This document shows positions 52,046-61,539 of a DNA stretch of 64,000 nucleotides, piece by piece. The notes beneath the pieces are model-generated. The model saw nothing but the letters and a program-made list of their open reading frames with translations. It ran no database searches and was not told where the DNA came from. How positions within the stretch are numbered: the first letter of the stretch is position 1; every line of letters begins with the position of its first letter. The stretch covers positions 124,001 to 188,000 of the forward strand of contig CAYXZD010000004.1 of assembly GCA_964469565.1 (NCBI GenBank). Direction: 5' to 3'. Both the position numbers and the translations under genes were made by a program. Source of the stretch: GCA-2720975 sp964469565 (GTDB taxonomy: Bacteria > Planctomycetota > UBA1135 > GCA-002686595).

Positions 52046-54352
52046 ATGCGCCTCCCGCTTCATCTCACACCCCTCCTCGGGTCTCTCGCCTTGATGGGAT
52101 GTAGCGGCCCCCCGCCTTCCGAGACATCGGCACCCTCGGCGAATGTCACAAAGTATGCGGATTTCGCAGGATCACTGACCTGTATCGAATGCCACGCGGA
52201 GCAAGCTGAGTTGTGGACTGGTTCGCACCATGACCTCGCAATGCAAACCGCCACCGAGGCCACCGTCCTCGGGGATTTTGATGATGCAACGATGGAACAC
52301 TTTGGTGTGGTTTCCCAATTCACGCGGAAGGGAAGCCAGTTTATTGTGCGCACCCAGGGACCCAACGGAGAGAACAACGATTATCCGGTGCGTTATGTCT
52401 TTGGTGTACACCCACTGCAGCAATACCTCGTTGAATTCCCCGGCGGGCGACTCCAAACCCTGCCCACCGCCTTCGATACCCGAGCAGCGACCGAGGGTGG
52501 CCAACGCTGGTTCCACATCTACCCCGACGAGCCCATCCTCCCCGGCGACGAACTGCATTGGACTGGAGCCAACCAGAACTGGAATTTCATGTGCGCTGCC
52601 TGCCACAGCACGGGCTATCAGAAGAACTATGACCTGCGAGCCGATGAGTACGAAGCGACATGGGTGGAGGAGGACGTCTCCTGTGAGGCCTGCCACGGAC
52701 CGGCCGAGAGTCACGTGCGCTGGGCACGCGCGGGCGCGAACCCTGACCGCCACAATGGCCTGACCCTCAGCCTGCGAGATGAATCCGGGGGAACATGGGC
52801 CATTGACGAGGCAACGGGAAACGCTCTGCGATCAACTCCGCGCAGCAGTCGAGCCCAAAGCGAAACCTGCGCGCGGTGCCACTCACGTCGCAGCGTATTG
52901 AATGAGACCCCCGTCGACGGTTCCTGCTTTCATGACAACTACCGGCTGAGCCTGCTCGAACCCAACCTGTACTTTGCAGATGGACAGATCCAGGACGAGG
53001 TCTATGTCTATGCCTCGTTCCTACAAAGCAAGATGCACGCAGAAGGGGTCACTTGCAGTGACTGCCATGACCCGCATTCAGCCAAGCTGCGCTTTGAAGG
53101 TAATGCACTGTGCGCTCAGTGCCACTCCACTGAAAAGTACGACACCCCTGCCCACCACCACCATAAGGTCGACGGCCCAGGCGCACAGTGTGTTGCGTGC
53201 CACATGCCCGAACGCACCTACATGGTTGTGGACCCCCGCAGGGACCACTCACTGCGCGTTCCCAGACCCGACCTGAGTGTTCAATTTGGAACGCCCAATG
53301 CCTGCACCCCATGTCATGCTGACCAAGGACCTGTGTGGGCTGCCGATGCTGTACGCACCTGGTTCCCTGAGGGTCGTAGTGGCAAGCCCCACTTTGCCCA
53401 TGCCTTGCATGCCGGCCGAACCGGCATGCAAGGTGCTGGCAGCCTTCTGGCCACCATTGCAGCCACAGCCGATCAACCACCCATCGTCCGGGCAACTGCC
53501 CTTTCCATGTTGCCCGCATATGTCGACCAGGACACTTTTCCTGTACTCGCGGCCGGGTTGACTGACCCACACCCGCTCGTTCGGGCAAGCGCGGTCAGCG
53601 GACTGCAGGTCTTGCCGATGCAGGAGCGTGTCAACCTCGCCTTCAGCCTGTTGGAAGACCCCGTTCGACTCGTCCGCATCGAAGCCGCCCGCACCCTAGC
53701 CTCCTTCACATCCCAAGAGCTACCCGACCTGATCGCCCTACCGCTCCAGGCGGCGCTTGCCGAACTCAATGCAGCTGAAGTACAAAGCGCTGAACGGGCC
53801 AGTGCGCGGGTCAACCTTGCCCAAGTGGCGACGGAACAAAAACTGATCGAGGCCGCCATCGCCCATCTGAGACGCGGGCGCATGCTGGAACCTTATTTTG
53901 TGCCTGTCTATGTCAACTTAGCTGATCTGTACCGCCGTCAAGGCGATGAGCAGGCTGCCGAGGAGGCCTTACGAGCGGGGCTCAAACAAGCCCCGGCCAG
54001 CGCAGCCTTGCACCATGCCTTCGGCCTATTGCTCGCGCGCACAGATCGAATTCACGAAGCGTTGGTGAGTCTCGACCAGGCCGTGGGGCTCGCCCCCGGG
54101 GAAGCACGCTTCGCATATGCACACGCCCTCGCCCTCGACGGCGTTGGGAACCGCACGGGCGCCCTGGACGCCCTCGCTAGAGCCCAGCAACGCCACCCCT
54201 TCGACCGCGAGATACTCCAAGCCCTCGCGACCCTACACAGGGATGCAGGACACCGGGAAGTGGCCCTAACCTGGGCGCGCAAACTCCTCGACATCAGCCC
54301 AGGGGACGAGGGGGTCGGGCGACTGGTGTCAGAATTGAGCCAAGAGGACTAG
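52046..54352 (+). CDS. octaheme c-type cytochrome lipoprotein with HEAT and TPR repeats
   Basis: A 768-residue protein. The ATG at 52046 begins a lipoprotein signal (HLTPLLGSLALMGCSG, lipobox). Residues 40-430 contain eight CxxCH heme sites: CIECH, CAACH, CEACH, CARCH, CSDCH, CAQCH, CVACH and CTPCH. HEAT-like repeats follow (PPIVRATALSMLPAYV, PHPLVRASAVSGLQVLP, PVRLVRIEAARTLASFT), then TPRs (PVYVNLADLYRRQGDEQAAEEALRAG, AALHHAFGLLLARTDRIHEALVSLDQA). This matches multiheme cytochromes with TPR tails in Planctomycetes and Verrucomicrobia, used in electron transfer at the membrane. It should be anchored and periplasm-facing. The redox partner is unknown. Confidence 0.94.
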   Translation: MRLPLHLTPLLGSLALMGCSGPPPSETSAPSANVTKYADFAGSLTCIECHAEQAELWTGSHHDLAMQTATEATVLGDFDDATMEHFGVVSQFTRKGSQFIVRTQGPNGENNDYPVRYVFGVHPLQQYLVEFPGGRLQTLPTAFDTRAATEGGQRWFHIYPDEPILPGDELHWTGANQNWNFMCAACHSTGYQKNYDLRADEYEATWVEEDVSCEACHGPAESHVRWARAGANPDRHNGLTLSLRDESGGTWAIDEATGNALRSTPRSSRAQSETCARCHSRRSVLNETPVDGSCFHDNYRLSLLEPNLYFADGQIQDEVYVYASFLQSKMHAEGVTCSDCHDPHSAKLRFEGNALCAQCHSTEKYDTPAHHHHKVDGPGAQCVACHMPERTYMVVDPRRDHSLRVPRPDLSVQFGTPNACTPCHADQGPVWAADAVRTWFPEGRSGKPHFAHALHAGRTGMQGAGSLLATIAATADQPPIVRATALSMLPAYVDQDTFPVLAAGLTDPHPLVRASAVSGLQVLPMQERVNLAFSLLEDPVRLVRIEAARTLASFTSQELPDLIALPLQAALAELNAAEVQSAERASARVNLAQVATEQKLIEAAIAHLRRGRMLEPYFVPVYVNLADLYRRQGDEQAAEEALRAGLKQAPASAALHHAFGLLLARTDRIHEALVSLDQAVGLAPGEARFAYAHALALDGVGNRTGALDALARAQQRHPFDREILQALATLHRDAGHREVALTWARKLLDISPGDEGVGRLVSELSQED
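53403..53433. repeat. perfect 13-bp inverted repeat inside the cytochrome gene
   Basis: CCTTGCATGCCGG (53403-53415) and CCGGCATGCAAGG (53421-53433) are exact reverse complements with a 5-nt loop (CCGAA). The stem is G/C-rich and would form a strong hairpin in DNA or RNA. It lies within coding sequence (residues around HAGRTGMQGAG), between the heme domain and the HEAT repeats. No T-run follows. Confidence 0.85.
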
Positions 54353-54422
54353 GCCAGCAAGGGGCATGGGGGGTACGGTTTCGCCCCAACGTGTTCGCCC
54401 GCACCTGTCCCCCTGACCTGCC

Positions 54423-54959
54423 ATGCCCAACCATCACATCATCATCAGCGCAAGCCTGCGAACTGGCTCGCGCAGCCGCCTGCTCGCACTCGAAGCCCAA
54501 CGCCAACTAGAAGAAAAAGGCGAGAGCGTGGAGTTTCTGGACCTGGCCCAGACACCCCTGCCCCTGTGCGACGGGGGTGCCTGCTACTCCGATGAGCGCG
54601 TTCAAGCCGTGAAAGCAGCTCTTGTCAAGGGAGATGGGTTCTTGCTCGCCACCCCCATCTACAACTTCGACGTCAACGCAGCTCTCAAGAACCTCATTGA
54701 ACTGACGGGCCGAGATGTCTGGACCGACAAGGTGGTTGGCTTCTTGTGCGCTGCTGGAGGTCACAGCAGCTATATGTCGGTTTCCGGGCTGGCTGCAGAT
54801 CTTATGCTCGATTTCCGAACCTTTGTGATTCCCCGCTTCGTATACGCCACGGGAAGTGACTTCGAGGACCATGCACTGGCCAGCCCGGACCTAGAAACAC
54901 GCCTAGAACAGCTTTGCAGCGAGCTCGTTCGGGTAACGGCAGCCCTGCAACGGGACTAG
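54423..54959 (+). CDS. NAD(P)H-dependent FMN reductase (flavodoxin-like)
   Basis: A 178-residue flavodoxin-fold protein. The FMN phosphate loop is ISASLRTGSRSRLLALEA (S-x-R-x-x-S-x-S), with LATPIYNFDVNAALKNLIEL (flavin-binding loop, T-P-x-Y-N) and GFLCAAGGHSSYM (third loop). It probably reduces FMN or another small substrate with NAD(P)H in the cytoplasm. It stands between the octaheme cytochrome and NAD synthetase, all on the same strand with short gaps (70 nt and 36 nt), but a common role is not obvious. Confidence 0.92.
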   Translation: MPNHHIIISASLRTGSRSRLLALEAQRQLEEKGESVEFLDLAQTPLPLCDGGACYSDERVQAVKAALVKGDGFLLATPIYNFDVNAALKNLIELTGRDVWTDKVVGFLCAAGGHSSYMSVSGLAADLMLDFRTFVIPRFVYATGSDFEDHALASPDLETRLEQLCSELVRVTAALQRD

Positions 54960-54995
54960 CCTCCCCATCCCCCCCACGACTGGTATCCTCATCCC

Positions 54996-57053
54996 ATGCC
55001 CAGCGAGCGCAGTTTCTACGACCTCTACGCCCAGGGCATGGTGCGTGTCGCAGCCGCCGTGCCCGAGGTTCACTTGGCGGACCCGGCCGCAAATGCAGAG
55101 CAAATCATCCGGTTGTACCGCAGTGCAAGGGATGCAGGAGCCGCCGTCGTGGTCTTCCCCGAATTGTGCCTGACTGGATACTCCATCGATGATCTTGCAC
55201 AACAGCAGGCCCTCCTCGATGCTGCCGAAGAAGCCCTCGCCCGGGTGGCCCAAGCCACGGCTGAGGACTCTACCGCCTGCCTCGTCAGCCTACCCCTCCT
55301 GAGGGAAGAGCGGCTATTCAATGCAGTGGTCGTTCTGCAAGCCGGCCTCCCCCTGGGGGTCGTTCTCAAGTCCTATCTACCTAGCTACCGCGAGTACTAC
55401 GAAGGGCGCCAGTATTCAGCCGCACGCAGCGCCCGCTCCAAGACGACCGTTGTTCTCGGCGTCGAAGTTCCGTGGGGGAACGACTTACTATTCCGGGATA
55501 CCCATCACCCCGATTTGTGCTTGGGCGTAGATGTCTGCGAGGACCTCTGGGTCCCACTACCCCCTTCCACACACGCCGCCATGCAAGGGGCGACGGTCAT
55601 CGTCAATCCATCGGGGTCCAACTGCACGGTGGGCAAAGACTCTTACCGCCATGAGCTAGTCGCTAATCAGTCTGCTCGCTGCCTGAGTGCATACGTCTAT
55701 GCAGGGACCGGTGTAGGTGAATCCAGCACGGACATGGCTTGGGATGGATGTGCATTGATCTTCGAAAACGGTGAGCTGCTCACGCGTTCCGATCGATTCG
55801 CCACTGCGAGCCAGTTCATCTTTGCCGATGTGGACCTAGATAGGCTCATCCAGGAACGCGCTCGCATGGGGACCTTTGGGGACTGTGCCCAAGACCATTT
55901 GAACCAAGATCGCCCCCACCGTGTCATTCCAATGGAGTTTGTGCCTCGTAAGCAATGCCTACGGCTAGAGCGCACGATCGAGGCTCATCCATTCGTACCC
56001 GCCGATGCATCCACGCGGGATGATCGCTGCTCAGAGATTTACCAGATCCAAGTCAGCGCCCTCGCCAGCCGACTCAAGTCGAGCGGCATTCAAAAGGCCG
56101 TCATCGGCGTCTCGGGGGGGCTCGATTCGACCCAAGCCTTGATCGTAGCCGCTCGCGCGATGGACCGCCTCGATCTGCCGCGCAGCAACGTCCTTGCGTA
56201 CTCCATGCCCGGGTTCGCTACCTCCGAACGCACCCGCCAGCAGGCCAATGCCCTCATGTCGGCCTTGGGAGTCAGCGCGAACGAGCTCGATATTGGACCA
56301 GCCTGTATGCAGATGCTGCGTGATCTCGAACACCCCTTCGCACGCGGCGAACCTGTGTTTGATGTGACATTCGAGAATGTCCAGGCTGGAGAGCGGACGA
56401 GCCATCTGTTCCGATTGGCCAACCGTCACTCGGCGATCGTGGTAGGGACGGGTGATCTCTCCGAGGCCGCCCTGGGTTGGTGCACATACGGAGTCGGTGA
56501 TCAAATGTCCCACTTCAATCCCAATGCCTCCGTCCCCAAGACTCTTATCCGGCACCTGATTCACTGGGCTGCCAATCGAGACGGTTGCAATCCAAGAGTA
56601 GCCTCCGTACTGACGGCCGTCCTCGATACACCCATCAGCCCAGAACTGGTACCCGGGACGGATCAAGACGCCGGACCCGATCAGATTACGGAGGACCTCA
56701 TCGGGCCATACGAACTGCACGACTTCTTCTTGTACGGGTTTACAAGGCGTGGATACTCACCGGCCAAAGTCGCATTCCTAGCATGCGAGGCATTCACACG
56801 CGGCCCCCAGGCTTGCTACGACGAAGAAGAGATATTTCGATGGATGGGGGTATTTGTGCAGCGGTTTTTTGCCACAAGCCAGTTCAAGCGCTCAGCCATG
56901 CCCAATGGACCCAAAGTGGGATCCGGCGGGGCCCTCTCACCACGCGGAGACTGGCGTGCACCCTCTGACAGCTCGGCCGCCCCTTGGTTGTCCGCACTGG
57001 CGGCTGCAGATGCTTGGCGTGAACGATCGGCCCCTCCCCCTCCCCCCAGCTAG
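54996..57053 (+). CDS. nadE: glutamine-dependent NAD+ synthetase
   Basis: A 685-residue enzyme, the usual length of the two-domain type. The N-terminal nitrilase-like glutaminase domain has the E-K-C triad: E56 (VVFPELCLTGY), K125 (GVVLKSYLPSYREYYEGRQY) and C181 (LGVDVCEDLWVP). The C-terminal synthetase domain has the ATP loop VIGVSGGLDSTQ (373-378) and later VVGTGDLSEAALGWCTYGVGDQMSHFNPNASVPKTL. It converts nicotinic acid adenine dinucleotide to NAD+ using glutamine. It is followed 23 nt later by the HisN-like phosphatase gene. Confidence 0.97.
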   Translation: MPSERSFYDLYAQGMVRVAAAVPEVHLADPAANAEQIIRLYRSARDAGAAVVVFPELCLTGYSIDDLAQQQALLDAAEEALARVAQATAEDSTACLVSLPLLREERLFNAVVVLQAGLPLGVVLKSYLPSYREYYEGRQYSAARSARSKTTVVLGVEVPWGNDLLFRDTHHPDLCLGVDVCEDLWVPLPPSTHAAMQGATVIVNPSGSNCTVGKDSYRHELVANQSARCLSAYVYAGTGVGESSTDMAWDGCALIFENGELLTRSDRFATASQFIFADVDLDRLIQERARMGTFGDCAQDHLNQDRPHRVIPMEFVPRKQCLRLERTIEAHPFVPADASTRDDRCSEIYQIQVSALASRLKSSGIQKAVIGVSGGLDSTQALIVAARAMDRLDLPRSNVLAYSMPGFATSERTRQQANALMSALGVSANELDIGPACMQMLRDLEHPFARGEPVFDVTFENVQAGERTSHLFRLANRHSAIVVGTGDLSEAALGWCTYGVGDQMSHFNPNASVPKTLIRHLIHWAANRDGCNPRVASVLTAVLDTPISPELVPGTDQDAGPDQITEDLIGPYELHDFFLYGFTRRGYSPAKVAFLACEAFTRGPQACYDEEEIFRWMGVFVQRFFATSQFKRSAMPNGPKVGSGGALSPRGDWRAPSDSSAAPWLSALAAADAWRERSAPPPPPS

Positions 57054-57076
57054 GGTGATGGGCCCCTGCCTCGACA

Positions 57077-57853
57077 ATGGGCGTTGACCTTGAGCAGGCC
57101 GCACTCACCTCGGGGCGGATCCTCGATGAAGTGCGGGAATTGGTCCGGTTGCGATACCGGGATGGGTCGGCGATTCAACTCAAGCACGATGAATCTCCTG
57201 TCACGCAGGCCGACCTGCAGATAGAAACCTTGCTTAGGCGACGCCTCCTAGAGGCATTTCCACGGCATGGGTTTCGTGGTGAGGAATTCGGCCTCGAGAA
57301 TGAATCGTCACGTTGGGTCTGGGCCATTGACCCCATCGATGGGACGCGCTCTTTTGCTAGTGGCAGACCCTTGTTTACAACCCTCGTAGCACTCTTGCGC
57401 GAAGGTGATCCTGTGCTTGGTCAAATCGATGCACCGATATTGGATGAACGCTGGCTCGGTCTGGAGGGGCAAACGACCACCCTCAATGGCCAACCCATCG
57501 CAGTGCGTGCCCCACGCGCCCTGCAAGACGCAACCCTGATCGTCAGCCGACCGGGCTCATTCCAAGGAGCTAATCGGAAGATTCTAGACAGACTGCAAGA
57601 CGCGTGCCGTTGGCTGTTCTTCGAGCACGACGCCTATGGATACGGCCAACTCGCACGCGGTGATGTGGACGCGATCGTCGAGCGTGACCTCAAGCCGGAG
57701 GACATTGCCGCGCTCTTGCCAATCGTACAAGGAGCAGGCGGAGTTATGCAGCACTGGGATGGATCCGCCCCAAGGTTGGAGGGAGGCGGCACTCTCTTAG
57801 CAGCGTCCTGTCCCCAACTCGCCAACGAGGTGCGTGCGTTACTCGCTGGCTAG
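57077..57853 (+). CDS. hisN: inositol-monophosphatase-family phosphatase, histidinol-phosphatase (HisN)-like
   Basis: A 258-residue protein of the lithium-sensitive phosphatase fold. Metal ligands are E70 in GEEFG, and D85 and D88 in VWAIDPIDGTRSF; the third aspartate is in LKPEDIAALLPIVQGAGGVM. TLVALLREGDPVLGQIDAP fits the HisN branch, as does GTRSF in place of GTTNF. HisN removes phosphate from histidinol phosphate in histidine synthesis, but inositol or other sugar phosphates cannot be excluded. Its stop overlaps by 4 nt the stop of the convergent kinase gene. Confidence 0.85.
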   Translation: MGVDLEQAALTSGRILDEVRELVRLRYRDGSAIQLKHDESPVTQADLQIETLLRRRLLEAFPRHGFRGEEFGLENESSRWVWAIDPIDGTRSFASGRPLFTTLVALLREGDPVLGQIDAPILDERWLGLEGQTTTLNGQPIAVRAPRALQDATLIVSRPGSFQGANRKILDRLQDACRWLFFEHDAYGYGQLARGDVDAIVERDLKPEDIAALLPIVQGAGGVMQHWDGSAPRLEGGGTLLAASCPQLANEVRALLAG

Positions 57854-60402
57854 CGGAGCTCCCGAATCTCCTCTTGATAGCCGTCGAGGAGGATTTGATC
57901 TGGCTCGGAGATGTGCTCGAACACCGAAGCCCGCAGCTGCTCTGCGTAGCCGTGAACACGTTCCACAAGTGCGTGGTCGGCATTCATGTAACGCAGCAAG
58001 CCCACCGTATGCCCGAGTTCGTCAATTGCGATGTGATGCAGGATCTCAGGCACGTCCGGCAGAAGCATGGACCAGCTCTCGTCAATCAGTTCCTCGATCC
58101 CCTCGGTCTTGCCCTGCAACTGGAGACTCTGGCCGCAGAATCTTCGCAAGTAGAGTTGAACGCTGTCGCGCCGATCTAGGGCAGCATTAGCCCGATCTAT
58201 GGCTGATCTGTATCCGGCTTCAGCCTCTTCGAGCCGCCCGGAGCGCATGAGAGTCACATTGGCGCCTATATAGATTCGCAGGAGCATGCGATTATCGGAT
58301 CCCAGAGATTTCTCAAGCGACTGGGTCGATTGGGCATACAGTTCATTGGCCCGGTCAAACTCGCTGCGATCCCGCCAGACTTGGGCCTGCCCACAAAGCG
58401 CCAACCCACAGTAGGGGTGCTCTGTACCCAACGCACGGGCAGCATCCTCATACGTCTTCTCGTAGGCCTTGAGCGCCGCATCATGTTCACCCACACGAAA
58501 GAGGATCTGTGCCTCGATGAATCGTACATGCACTACCCACGGGTGATCTGCACCGACCTTATGGACGAGGTCGTCCACCATCTGCACCACTTCCGGCAGC
58601 ATTTCTTTGCTGTAGTTGGTGCTGTGAATCTCAAGCATCAACCTGTTGAGGTCCACCCAGATCGCCCAGGTCCGTGCCCCCCTTGCCCGCGACTTGGCCG
58701 CCACTTTTTCGAGCAAGCTGCATTGTTCATCCACGTCCATGTCTAGGGCTTTGCGCTCATCGTCGCGACCCAGAATCCAAAGGCTGGCCCATGCCCAGGC
58801 CTTGGCCAACACAGCGTGTTCATGGTCAGCTGGCACACCGCACTGCTCGTAGAGCCGCAGGGCCTGAAGCGCTGCTTCAGCAGTCTCGACCTCGTCCCCC
58901 CTACGAGAGAGACAAAGCGCCCTGACCAAGTACAAGCCAGCCCGTTGAGCGGGTGCGGTCTCACCGAGCAACTCCAGTCCCTGGTCGATCAAATCCAACG
59001 CTGCGATTTCGCGTCCCCGATCGCAGAGTAGACCCGCCATGGATCCGAGCAACTTGGCTCGCAGCGCAACATCTCCCATGCGATCCGATGCCGCCAGAGC
59101 CTCTAGGCCAGTGAGCACTTCCTCCATATCAGTATTGAGTGTGACGAGAGGCTTCTCGCTCACGAGATTCACAAGGTCACTCGAGAGGGAGAGTGCCCTG
59201 GCGGTGTTCTCTCGCTGAACCCCCCGGGTATGGGCAACCCACAAGCCCGAGAATAAGAGCAACGTCATGGCAGCAACCATTGTCAAGACGCGGCGGTGCC
59301 GGCGCATAGCCAGCCAAACTGCTCGAGGAATACTCACGCCGTGCACGGGCCCATCATCCAGAATGGCTTGTAAGTCGTCGGCGAGGGCACCCGCATGGGG
59401 ATAGCGCCTAGAGGCGTCCTTCTCGAAGGCACGACCCAAGACTCTTTGCAGCTTGCCTGTCTGCCCCGCAGTCAAACCAGGCAAGGGTCGCGGCAAGGGC
59501 GCAGGCTCGTCATGCAGAATGGAGTACATAATCTCCGGTGATCCCGCCCCCTTGAAGGGGCGCTGTGAGCGAATCATCTCAAACAAGCATGCGCTGAGCG
59601 AAAAGACATCGGAAGATGCACTGGCGTTGCGCCGATCCCCTCGTGCAATTTCGGGACTCATATAGGCCGGCGTCCCAAGTAACTGATAGGACCGGGTAAG
59701 CTCTGCTGCTCCCTGGATACGAGCGAGGCCAAAGTCGGTAACCCGCAGTTTCCCCTCTCGGTCCACAAGTAAGTTCGCAGGCTTGATGTCCAAGTGCAGG
59801 ACACCGCCTTCGTGCAAGGCTTGGACACCGCGAGCTGCATGAAGCAAGTGCTGGATGCAGACGCGAGCATCCACTTGTGTACCTCGCTCTCGTTGCTGCG
59901 ATATCTCGTCGGCCAAGGTCATCCCACTCCCCACCAGCTCGGTGACAAGGGCGGCGCTGGTGCCTTCACTCACTTGGCCCAAGAGCCGCACGAGGGCCGG
60001 ATGTTCCACGAGGGCGGCAGCCTGGGCCTCAGTCTTGAGCCTTCGAGCCCCTTCAGCGGTTGAGGTGTAGAGGGGGTGGATTAACTTGATGGCAACCACG
60101 CCCCCGTGGGGATCCAAGGCCTGCCAGACTCGGCCGGTGGCCCCCCGCCCGAGGAAGCGCTGCAGTTCATACCCAAAAACACGCCCCCCCGCACGCTCAT
60201 TGTGGCTGAGAATAGTCGCATCAGCGAGGCCCCGGAATCCGTCTAACTCCCGGCGCAATTCCTCACGCAACTTTGGCGGAGCTTCTGCGAGGATGCGTGC
60301 AGATTCTCGATCAGGATCCGCATTGGGATCATCCATACGCAGCAACCAGCGGCCGATGAGGGCTTGGAGCAGATCTGGATCGTTTTGGGGGTCTGGAGTC
60401 AC
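57850..60402 (-). CDS. transmembrane Ser/Thr protein kinase with C-terminal TPR-like domain
   Basis: An 850-residue protein. After about 75 residues (helical) the kinase domain runs from about 77 to 350: GRGATGRVW glycine loop (85-93), VAIK (K106), HLDIKPAN (203-210, catalytic D205), DFG (223-225) and TPAYMSPE (244-251). A transmembrane helix follows at 371-390 (RVLTMVAAMTLLLFSGLWVA). The remaining 450 residues, outside the cytoplasm, are TPR-like helices (VRALCLSRRGDEVETAEAALQALRLYEQ, HVRFIEAQILFRVGEHDAALKAYEKTYEDAAR). Such kinases sense an outside signal. The gene for a sigma-factor-like protein lies 148 nt upstream on the same strand. Confidence 0.95.
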   Translation of the reverse strand: MTPDPQNDPDLLQALIGRWLLRMDDPNADPDRESARILAEAPPKLREELRRELDGFRGLADATILSHNERAGGRVFGYELQRFLGRGATGRVWQALDPHGGVVAIKLIHPLYTSTAEGARRLKTEAQAAALVEHPALVRLLGQVSEGTSAALVTELVGSGMTLADEISQQRERGTQVDARVCIQHLLHAARGVQALHEGGVLHLDIKPANLLVDREGKLRVTDFGLARIQGAAELTRSYQLLGTPAYMSPEIARGDRRNASASSDVFSLSACLFEMIRSQRPFKGAGSPEIMYSILHDEPAPLPRPLPGLTAGQTGKLQRVLGRAFEKDASRRYPHAGALADDLQAILDDGPVHGVSIPRAVWLAMRRHRRVLTMVAAMTLLLFSGLWVAHTRGVQRENTARALSLSSDLVNLVSEKPLVTLNTDMEEVLTGLEALAASDRMGDVALRAKLLGSMAGLLCDRGREIAALDLIDQGLELLGETAPAQRAGLYLVRALCLSRRGDEVETAEAALQALRLYEQCGVPADHEHAVLAKAWAWASLWILGRDDERKALDMDVDEQCSLLEKVAAKSRARGARTWAIWVDLNRLMLEIHSTNYSKEMLPEVVQMVDDLVHKVGADHPWVVHVRFIEAQILFRVGEHDAALKAYEKTYEDAARALGTEHPYCGLALCGQAQVWRDRSEFDRANELYAQSTQSLEKSLGSDNRMLLRIYIGANVTLMRSGRLEEAEAGYRSAIDRANAALDRRDSVQLYLRRFCGQSLQLQGKTEGIEELIDESWSMLLPDVPEILHHIAIDELGHTVGLLRYMNADHALVERVHGYAEQLRASVFEHISEPDQILLDGYQEEIRELR

Positions 60403-60550
60403 GGCTTGTCTAGAGCGCAGGTAAGTGACAATTCAGGACACGGATTCTCAACAAAACTTGAAGGGCAAGCACCCCGTCTCCTCCACCCTGCTGGATCCAC
60501 GCATCCACTCGGGGGCCCACCCCAGGGCCCACCCCACAGGGCAGAAGCGT

Positions 60551-61246
60551 TCAACCACCCACTCGAGTTCTGCTTTGAACAGGAGTGGGATCCACAATCC
60601 TCCCCAATCGCCTGATCGCGCGACACATAGCTTGACGACCAGCGTCGTCATTGCGCCCGATGGCAACGAGGGCCTCCTTGCGACTGGCATGGGCAAGTCG
60701 TGCAAGAACAAGGGTCTGATCGGGACTACTCAATCGACGGATACTCGCGTGGATTTCGTTGGCAGCTTCCTCCCCCGCCACCTTGGTCGCTGTCCCAGCA
60801 CCCCCATTCCCCTCGACCGACGTGAGTGCGAGACGAACATCGTATTGATAACCGCGACGTGCATGGGTGTCGCGTTTCCAGCGAATGCGCTGGGCGAGGA
60901 ATCCGAGGAACTCGGCCTGTGTTCGGAATTCCACTGGGCTGTGGCCCACCAGGACGGAACCAATCGCTGATTGAAGAACGTCGTCTCGGCTGTGGGGTGA
61001 GACGGGCAAGGAACTGAGCCTGCGTAATTTGCCGTACAAGAAACCCCAAAACTCACCAGAAAGGCCAAGACCTCGCTGCGATTTCACTCCCATCCCGTCA
61101 AACACTGAGCCTAGGACCGCATCACAAACCTCTCTGCCCTCATCGATGCGCCCCTGGCAAGTCAACTCCCCTTCTCCTTGGATCCAATCGGACGAATAGG
61201 GACCTAAGCGGGAAGCAAAATCGAGAGCAGCGGGGGGGAGGGACAT
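60551..61246 (-). CDS. ECF-type sigma factor-like protein linked to the kinase
   Basis: A 231-residue protein. A sigma-2-like region (RDDVLQSAIGSVLVGHSPVEFRTQAEFLGFLAQRIRWKRDTHARR) and a C-terminal sigma-4/helix-turn-helix-like segment (LSSPDQTLVLARLAHASRKEALVAIGRNDDAGRQAMCRAIRRL) are visible. This layout fits the Planctomycete ECF families that are encoded next to a Ser/Thr kinase with TPR or WD repeats. It would direct RNA polymerase to a set of promoters when phosphorylated by the kinase. The function of the target genes is unknown. The N-terminal 75 residues are atypical for short ECF factors. Confidence 0.85.
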   Translation of the reverse strand: MSLPPAALDFASRLGPYSSDWIQGEGELTCQGRIDEGREVCDAVLGSVFDGMGVKSQRGLGLSGEFWGFLYGKLRRLSSLPVSPHSRDDVLQSAIGSVLVGHSPVEFRTQAEFLGFLAQRIRWKRDTHARRGYQYDVRLALTSVEGNGGAGTATKVAGEEAANEIHASIRRLSSPDQTLVLARLAHASRKEALVAIGRNDDAGRQAMCRAIRRLGRIVDPTPVQSRTRVGG

Positions 61247-61539
61247 GGGCGAGTGGGGTGATTATAAGTTTACGGCGGCGGTTCGTGTAAGGTATTCTAG
61301 AACGCCCCTCTATTGAGGGCATAACAGCCCTATTCAGCCATTCGCAAGGCTGAGTAGTCCCCGCATCACCAAAGAGGGAGATCGCCTCGACTTCACCCTA
61401 GGAAAAGCCCAACCGGAATTGTGATTTAGGCGCGCATCCTTCTCGATGAATAATGGCAGCAGGTCTGCCTGTGTTGCTACTCTCCCGTGAACCCCGAATC
61501 CACATCGGCGACAAGTGCCCCTAGCTGCCCATCTCCCGC

